From NCBI GenBank assembly GCA_036557885.1, contig DATBGS010000012.1, forward strand, positions 1 to 9,950: a stretch of 9,950 nucleotides of DNA, written 5' to 3'. The notes under the pieces are model-generated. The model was not told the origin of the DNA. It saw nothing but the letters and a program-made list of their open reading frames with translations, and made no database searches. This document shows, in pieces, positions 6,170 to 9,950 of the stretch (position 1 is the first letter of the stretch; each line of letters begins with the position of its first letter). The translations under genes and the position numbers were made by a program. The DNA is from DATBGS01 sp036557885 (GTDB lineage: Bacteria; Chloroflexota; Ktedonobacteria; Ktedonobacterales; DATBGS01).

Positions 6170-7303
6170 ATGCAAGGAGAAGAGACGCGAATCGCGAGCG
6201 CTGCCAGCGCTCAGCCACAGACAGACCATGCCTTTACGATCCGGCGCCTGGGTGTCATTGCCGAGCGAGAACTGGGCAATCCCCGCGAAGCCTGGGGCAT
6301 CTGCAATCCAGGGGCGGCTCGTGGCCGAGATGGACAGCTCTATCTCTTCCCGCGCGTGGTAGCTGAGGGCAACTATTCACGCATTGCCCTTGCTCGCGTG
6401 GTCTTTGATGCCCAGGGGCGCCCGGCGGGGATAGAGCGCCTGGGCTACGCGCTTGAGCCTACGGAACCCTTTGAACGCAACCCCAAATCAGGTGGCGGGT
6501 GCGAAGATGCGCGGGTGACCTACCTTCGCCCGCTTGATCTGTATGTGATGACGTACACGGCCTATACGCTGCTGGGTCCGCGTATCGCTCTGGCAATCTC
6601 GCACGATCTCTTTGCCTGGCAGCGCCTGGGGCTGCTGCGCTTTGCACCAGGATGTCCGGTTGATTTTAGCAGTTATGGCAATAAGGATGGCCTCTTCTTT
6701 CCTGATGTTTTGACTGATGAGCATGGGCATCAAAGCCTGGCGCTGATGCATCGCCCAACCTATCAGGTGGCTCAGGCGGATGGCACAGTGCATCTCATAG
6801 TGCCACCTGGGGTGATGGAACGCCGACAAAGCCTGTGGATGTCGCATGTTTCGCTGGAGCAGGCGCAGCGTGATCCACAAGCCCTCACTTTGGTTGAGGA
6901 TACGCATCTGCTGGCGACGCCAGAGCAACCCTGGGAGAACATCAAAATTGGGGGAGGCACGCCACCTGTCCTGACTCGTCATGGCTGGTTGATTGTCTAT
7001 CATGGGATAGCTGGTCGGTTTGTTGAAGGCGCACATCTCCAGCAACAGTTACGGTATGCGGCTGGCCTCTTGATTTTGGATAGGACGCGCGCTGGCAGCA
7101 TTCTCTACCGCACTCCAGAACCTCTATTGGTGCCAGAGGTTCCCGCCGAGCGGGAAGGGATAGTCCCCAATGTGGTCTTTCCGACTGGCATTGATCCTCG
7201 CCCTGAAGCAGGTGACCCGGAAGGGATTGATCTCTATTATGGGATGGCTGATACACGGATCGGAGCAGCGCGGCTGAGCCTTCCGTCTCAATTGCCGCAC
7301 TGA
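6170..7303 (+). CDS. GH130-family glycoside phosphorylase/hydrolase
   Basis: Five-bladed beta-propeller carbohydrate enzyme of 377 residues. GH130 members mostly phosphorolyse beta-mannosides to mannose-1-phosphate, and some hydrolyse them instead. Family landmarks in order: CEDARVTY with the likely catalytic acid Asp113, then YVMTYTAYTLLGPRIALAIS, NKDGLFFP (171-178), MHRP (193-196), the segment W-E-N-I-KIGGGTPP (Lys259 onward), YHG (277-279), RTPEPLL, VPNVVFPTG (332 onward) and YYGMADTRIGAA near the end. The conserved Lys172 and His194 regions that surround phosphate in characterised phosphorylases are kept, which favours phosphorolysis over hydrolysis, but the linkage and sugar cannot be told. 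No signal peptide is visible, so it is cytoplasmic. The next gene starts 22 bases downstream, indicating an operon with the APH/P-loop kinase. Complete, with normal length. Confidence 0.9.
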   Translation: MQGEETRIASAASAQPQTDHAFTIRRLGVIAERELGNPREAWGICNPGAARGRDGQLYLFPRVVAEGNYSRIALARVVFDAQGRPAGIERLGYALEPTEPFERNPKSGGGCEDARVTYLRPLDLYVMTYTAYTLLGPRIALAISHDLFAWQRLGLLRFAPGCPVDFSSYGNKDGLFFPDVLTDEHGHQSLALMHRPTYQVAQADGTVHLIVPPGVMERRQSLWMSHVSLEQAQRDPQALTLVEDTHLLATPEQPWENIKIGGGTPPVLTRHGWLIVYHGIAGRFVEGAHLQQQLRYAAGLLILDRTRAGSILYRTPEPLLVPEVPAEREGIVPNVVFPTGIDPRPEAGDPEGIDLYYGMADTRIGAARLSLPSQLPH

Positions 7304-7325
7304 GCCTGGAAGAGGAGGCTGGGCT

Positions 7326-9062
7326 ATGCCAGGCGTTGAAGAACGCTCTCGTGCAGACCAGGCTGCTGGCCGTTTCGCTGCGCTGCTTCGGGCGCTTGCC
7401 CGCCCGGAGGCGTTTGCAGATGGGGATGCTGCATCTCTCCCGGTCATGCAGACGCATGCCTCGGCGGTGCTGCTGGCGGGCGACTGCGCCTATAAGCTCA
7501 AGAAGCCTAAAAACTTCGGATTCTTTGATTACTCGACGCCCGCTTTGCGCCGCCACTTCTGTCAGGAAGAAGTGCGCCTCAATGCGCGCCTGGCGCCGGA
7601 GGTCTACCTGGGGGTTGCGCCGGTCTTGTGTGCGGCTGATGGCCGGGTTCGTTTTGGTCCAACGCTGCCGCCTGAACAGGCCCCTGAGCCGGATGCGCCC
7701 TTCAACGGCGAGACGGTGTTGGATTACGCAGTGGTGATGACACGCCTGCCAGATGAAGCCACGTTGGAGGCACAGGTGTACGCTGGCACAGCTACGCCAG
7801 ACCTGCTGGCAGAGGTGGCGGAGCGCATAGCAACATTTCATACCAGCACCCCCACCAGTGAGCATATTACCACTTTTGGCGATCTGGCGGTGATCAGCAG
7901 CAATTGGGAGGAGAACTTCGCACAGGCACGCGCCTTTATTGGGCGGGCGCTTGATGAAGCCACCTATGACCAGATAACGGCGGCGGTGCGGCGCTTTCTT
8001 CAGGAACGCCAGCGCCTGTTTGCCCATCGGAGGTGGACCGGGCGTATCCGAGATTGTCACGGCGATCTGCGCTTACAGCATGTCTATGTGCTGGGGCAAC
8101 ACGCCGCTGGCCGCCACCGTATTGTGGTGATTGATTGTATCGAATTTAATGAGCGATTTCGCTACGGGGATGTGGCTGGGGAAGTGGCCTTTCTGACGAT
8201 GGAATTGGATGCGGCTGGCCGCCCCGATCTCTCTCGCGCGTTTGTGGAGGCGTATGTGCGGGCGAGCGACGATGAGTCCCTGCGCGAACTCCTCCCCTTT
8301 TATGCCTGCTATCGAGCCTACGTGCGCGGCAAAGTGGCGGCCTTCCAGCTTGATGAGCCAGAGGTGCCTGTGGAGCAGCAGGAGACAGCGCGAAAGCTCG
8401 CACAGGCACTCTTTGAGCGGGCGGCTCGCTATGCCGATAGTTTGACGCCGCCCCTGCTGGTGTTGATCGGCGGCCTGATGGGGACCGGGAAGAGTACGCT
8501 GGCGAGGGCGCTGCAACGCGAGTTGGGCTGGGTGCTCTGCTCCTCGGATGCCACGCGCAAACGGTTGGCGGGCCTTCACCCGGCACATCCTGAAGCCGCT
8601 AGCTTTGGTCAGGGCCTCTACAGCCAGGACTGGAACGAGCGCACCTATCACGCACTGCTTGAGGAGGCTGAAGCGGTACTGGCAAGCGGGCGCTCAGTGC
8701 TGCTGGACGCCTCGTTTGCCCGGCGCGCAGACCGCCGTGCAGCGCTGCACATGGCGACAGCTCAGGGTGCACGAGCGATTTTCATCGAATGTCTGTGCCC
8801 GCCAGAGGTAGCGCTGCAACGCCTCGCGCGACGCTGGGCCACACGCGTTGAAGGGGGGCTTCAGAGGAGCACTGAGGCATCCCAGGCGTCTGATGGTCGC
8901 CCTGACCTGTACGAGCGCCAACGTGCCGAGTGGGACGCTTTCAGTGTCAAACAAGAGGCAGGGCTGATGTTCCTGCAAGTAGAAACGGCAAGGATGCTGA
9001 TGGTCACCGTTGAGCAGGCACTGGCAGCACTGAAGGTGCCCCGCTTTGCCTGTTGGTTTTGA
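7326..9062 (+). CDS. APH-like kinase fused to P-loop kinase domain
   Basis: Two-domain cytoplasmic protein of 578 residues, of the type annotated as bifunctional aminoglycoside phosphotransferase/ATP-binding protein. The N-terminal half (about 35-340) has an APH/choline-kinase-like fold: an ATP-lobe Lys segment (YKLKKPKNFGFFDYST), the catalytic loop CHGDLRLQHV with Asp247, and a metal-binding Asp270 in VIDCIEFNERFRYGDVAGE. The canonical Asn of the Brenner motif (HGDxxxxN) is His252, which I recall as common in this subfamily. The C-terminal half (about 378-575) is a P-loop kinase similar to AAA_33/gluconate kinase: Walker A GLMGTGKS (383-390), then LLDASF and RLARRWATR. M. tuberculosis Rv2004c of the DosR dormancy regulon has the same layout. 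Antibiotic resistance is unlikely; the substrate is unknown. AGGAGG at 7313-7318 lies 7 bases before the ATG, and the GH130 gene ends 22 bases upstream. Confidence 0.92.
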   Translation: MPGVEERSRADQAAGRFAALLRALARPEAFADGDAASLPVMQTHASAVLLAGDCAYKLKKPKNFGFFDYSTPALRRHFCQEEVRLNARLAPEVYLGVAPVLCAADGRVRFGPTLPPEQAPEPDAPFNGETVLDYAVVMTRLPDEATLEAQVYAGTATPDLLAEVAERIATFHTSTPTSEHITTFGDLAVISSNWEENFAQARAFIGRALDEATYDQITAAVRRFLQERQRLFAHRRWTGRIRDCHGDLRLQHVYVLGQHAAGRHRIVVIDCIEFNERFRYGDVAGEVAFLTMELDAAGRPDLSRAFVEAYVRASDDESLRELLPFYACYRAYVRGKVAAFQLDEPEVPVEQQETARKLAQALFERAARYADSLTPPLLVLIGGLMGTGKSTLARALQRELGWVLCSSDATRKRLAGLHPAHPEAASFGQGLYSQDWNERTYHALLEEAEAVLASGRSVLLDASFARRADRRAALHMATAQGARAIFIECLCPPEVALQRLARRWATRVEGGLQRSTEASQASDGRPDLYERQRAEWDAFSVKQEAGLMFLQVETARMLMVTVEQALAALKVPRFACWF

Positions 9063-9113
9063 CTTCTGCTGCCCCATCGTGCCATCTTGACCTCTCCCAA
9101 AAGCAGGGAGGCA

Positions 9114-9950
9114 TTAGTACAACCCAGTGGGCGCCTTGAGCCGTGAACGAAACTGCGCAGCTTTTCCAGGGCTGACATTTTTGCCAATGCGGGCCAGAAA
9201 GATGTTCGCCGGGTCCAGCCGAATGTTGGGTTCTGTGGTCCCCATCTTTTCAAAGCCCGCCTGCTCAAACAGCCTGCGAATCATCTGCGCATAGTTCATG
9301 CTGTCCATGCCGACACCCTCTAAATCCCAATGCCAGGCAAAACCCAAGGCGTAGAGTATGACCTCTTCAAAGGAAGCGGGTTCCAGGGCAAACAGGAGCA
9401 AGGCTTTGGAGAGGCCCAGCTTGCGCCAGTTGGCGCTGACCTCAAGGGCCACTTCGTACAAATCTGGAATGCCTTCCCACCAGTCATCAGCAGCGCAGAT
9501 ACTCACCTGTCCAATGAGCAAGCCTTCTGGTGTATGGGCCACGACGAGTTCGCACTCTGGGCCAGATGCAATGCGCTTGAGCAAGGCTTGCTCGCGGTCG
9601 GCCCGGCGGGCAAAAGCATTCAATCCCTCGTCAGGGTGCAGCCGCGCGACGAGCGAAGGCGGGCACCAATCGCGCAAGAGAAGTGGCCCGCGGGTGGTCT
9701 CCAGGGTGCGCACACGTGGCTCTGTTGCCCTGCCAGCGAAACGCAGCAGGTCGGGTACGCCGGTGCTGCTGGCCTCCGGGCGCGCAGCCGGGAAAGCGGA
9801 CACGCTGACCTGTGGATAAGCGTAGCGCACCTGGGCAGGCAGGAAGAGACGGCGTGCCTGGGCCACGATGCGCCGATTGTGGCGCTCGATCTCTGCCCGG
9901 CGTGGGTTGGGCGGGAAATCTTCAGGCTGATCAAGGAAGGTTTCTGGGAG
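9114..9950 (-). CDS. acuA: AcuA-like GNAT acetyltransferase, 5' end beyond window
   Basis: Protein acetyltransferase of the AcuA type. In Bacillus subtilis AcuA acetylates and switches off acetyl-CoA synthetase. The frame is open from the stop at 9114-9116 to the window edge (278 residues). A GTG at 9866 would give 250 residues, but the frame stays open beyond it, so the true start may lie outside. Recognition rests on EVALEVSANWRKLGLSKALL (GNAT acetyl-CoA loop, R-K-L-G-L), then FAWHWDLEGVGM, NYAQMIRRLFEQAGFE and the end segment DPANIFLARIGKNV, all AcuA hallmarks. B. subtilis AcuA is about 210 residues. This protein has 60-70 or more additional N-terminal residues, basic and Pro/Ala-rich, that I do not recognise. 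The gene is convergent with the APH/P-loop kinase gene, with only 51 bases between the stops. The symbol denotes family similarity, not proven function. Confidence 0.78.
   Translation of the reverse strand, partial: LPETFLDQPEDFPPNPRRAEIERHNRRIVAQARRLFLPAQVRYAYPQVSVSAFPAARPEASSTGVPDLLRFAGRATEPRVRTLETTRGPLLLRDWCPPSLVARLHPDEGLNAFARRADREQALLKRIASGPECELVVAHTPEGLLIGQVSICAADDWWEGIPDLYEVALEVSANWRKLGLSKALLLFALEPASFEEVILYALGFAWHWDLEGVGMDSMNYAQMIRRLFEQAGFEKMGTTEPNIRLDPANIFLARIGKNVSPGKAAQFRSRLKAPTGLY

Noticed and set aside
6942..8060. 372-residue open frame on the minus strand
   Set aside because: It lies opposite two well-recognised plus-strand genes and spans their junction. It is rich in His, Arg, Gln and Cys without any domain pattern and has no good ribosome binding site. 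It is a shadow of GC-rich coding sequence.
7326..9062. Reading the APH-like gene as an aminoglycoside resistance gene
   Set aside because: The fused P-loop kinase domain, the altered Brenner motif (His252) and the stress-gene context fit the Rv2004c-type fusion family, not resistance phosphotransferases.
9094..9110. 5-bp inverted repeat (CTCCC/GGGAG) between the convergent genes
   Set aside because: The stem is too short and no U-run follows on either strand, so a bidirectional terminator cannot be supported.

Overview
The window (GC-rich, roughly 55-60%) looks like an accessory stress or dormancy locus from a free-living bacterium. No rRNA, tRNA, CRISPR array, insertion sequence or phage gene is visible. 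Nearly every gene has a strong AGGAGG-type ribosome binding site. An AcuA-type acetyltransferase, tandem universal stress proteins and an APH/P-loop fusion kinase together suggest a terrabacterial lineage (Chloroflexota-, Firmicutes- or Actinobacteria-like). The sequence alone does not fix the taxon, and this placement is inference.

Layout, left to right. At 108-803 (+) is a five-helix membrane protein of unknown function. A perfect 11-bp hairpin (829-856) separates it from 924-3443 (+), a complete MgtA-type P-type Mg2+ ATPase. The next gap (3444-3769) holds the last 40-odd codons of an acetyl-CoA hydrolase/CoA-transferase with no body. Two tandem-domain universal stress proteins follow (3770-4750 and 4849-5823, +), separated by a 20-bp hairpin. 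The second gap (5824-6169) holds the first 21 codons of a HypA-like nickel metallochaperone, with a good ribosome binding site and an early stop. Then comes a tight two-gene unit: a GH130 glycoside phosphorylase/hydrolase (6170-7303) and an APH-like kinase fused to a P-loop kinase domain (7326-9062). Convergent on the minus strand is an AcuA-like GNAT acetyltransferase (9114 to beyond 9950), cut by the window edge.

How the genes may work together. A P-type cation ATPase, tandem USPs and the APH/P-loop protein are also found together in the Mycobacterium tuberculosis DosR dormancy regulon (CtpF, Rv1996/Rv2005c, Rv2004c). The locus may therefore serve slow-growth or low-oxygen survival: ion homeostasis, ATP/AMP-sensing USPs, glycan salvage (GH130 plus kinase) and acetylation control of acetyl-CoA synthetase (AcuA-like). 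The acetyl-CoA hydrolase and HypA-like fragments suggest a formerly larger locus that also had acetate and hydrogenase or nickel functions. The gene identities rest on motifs seen in the translations. The shared dormancy role is inference.
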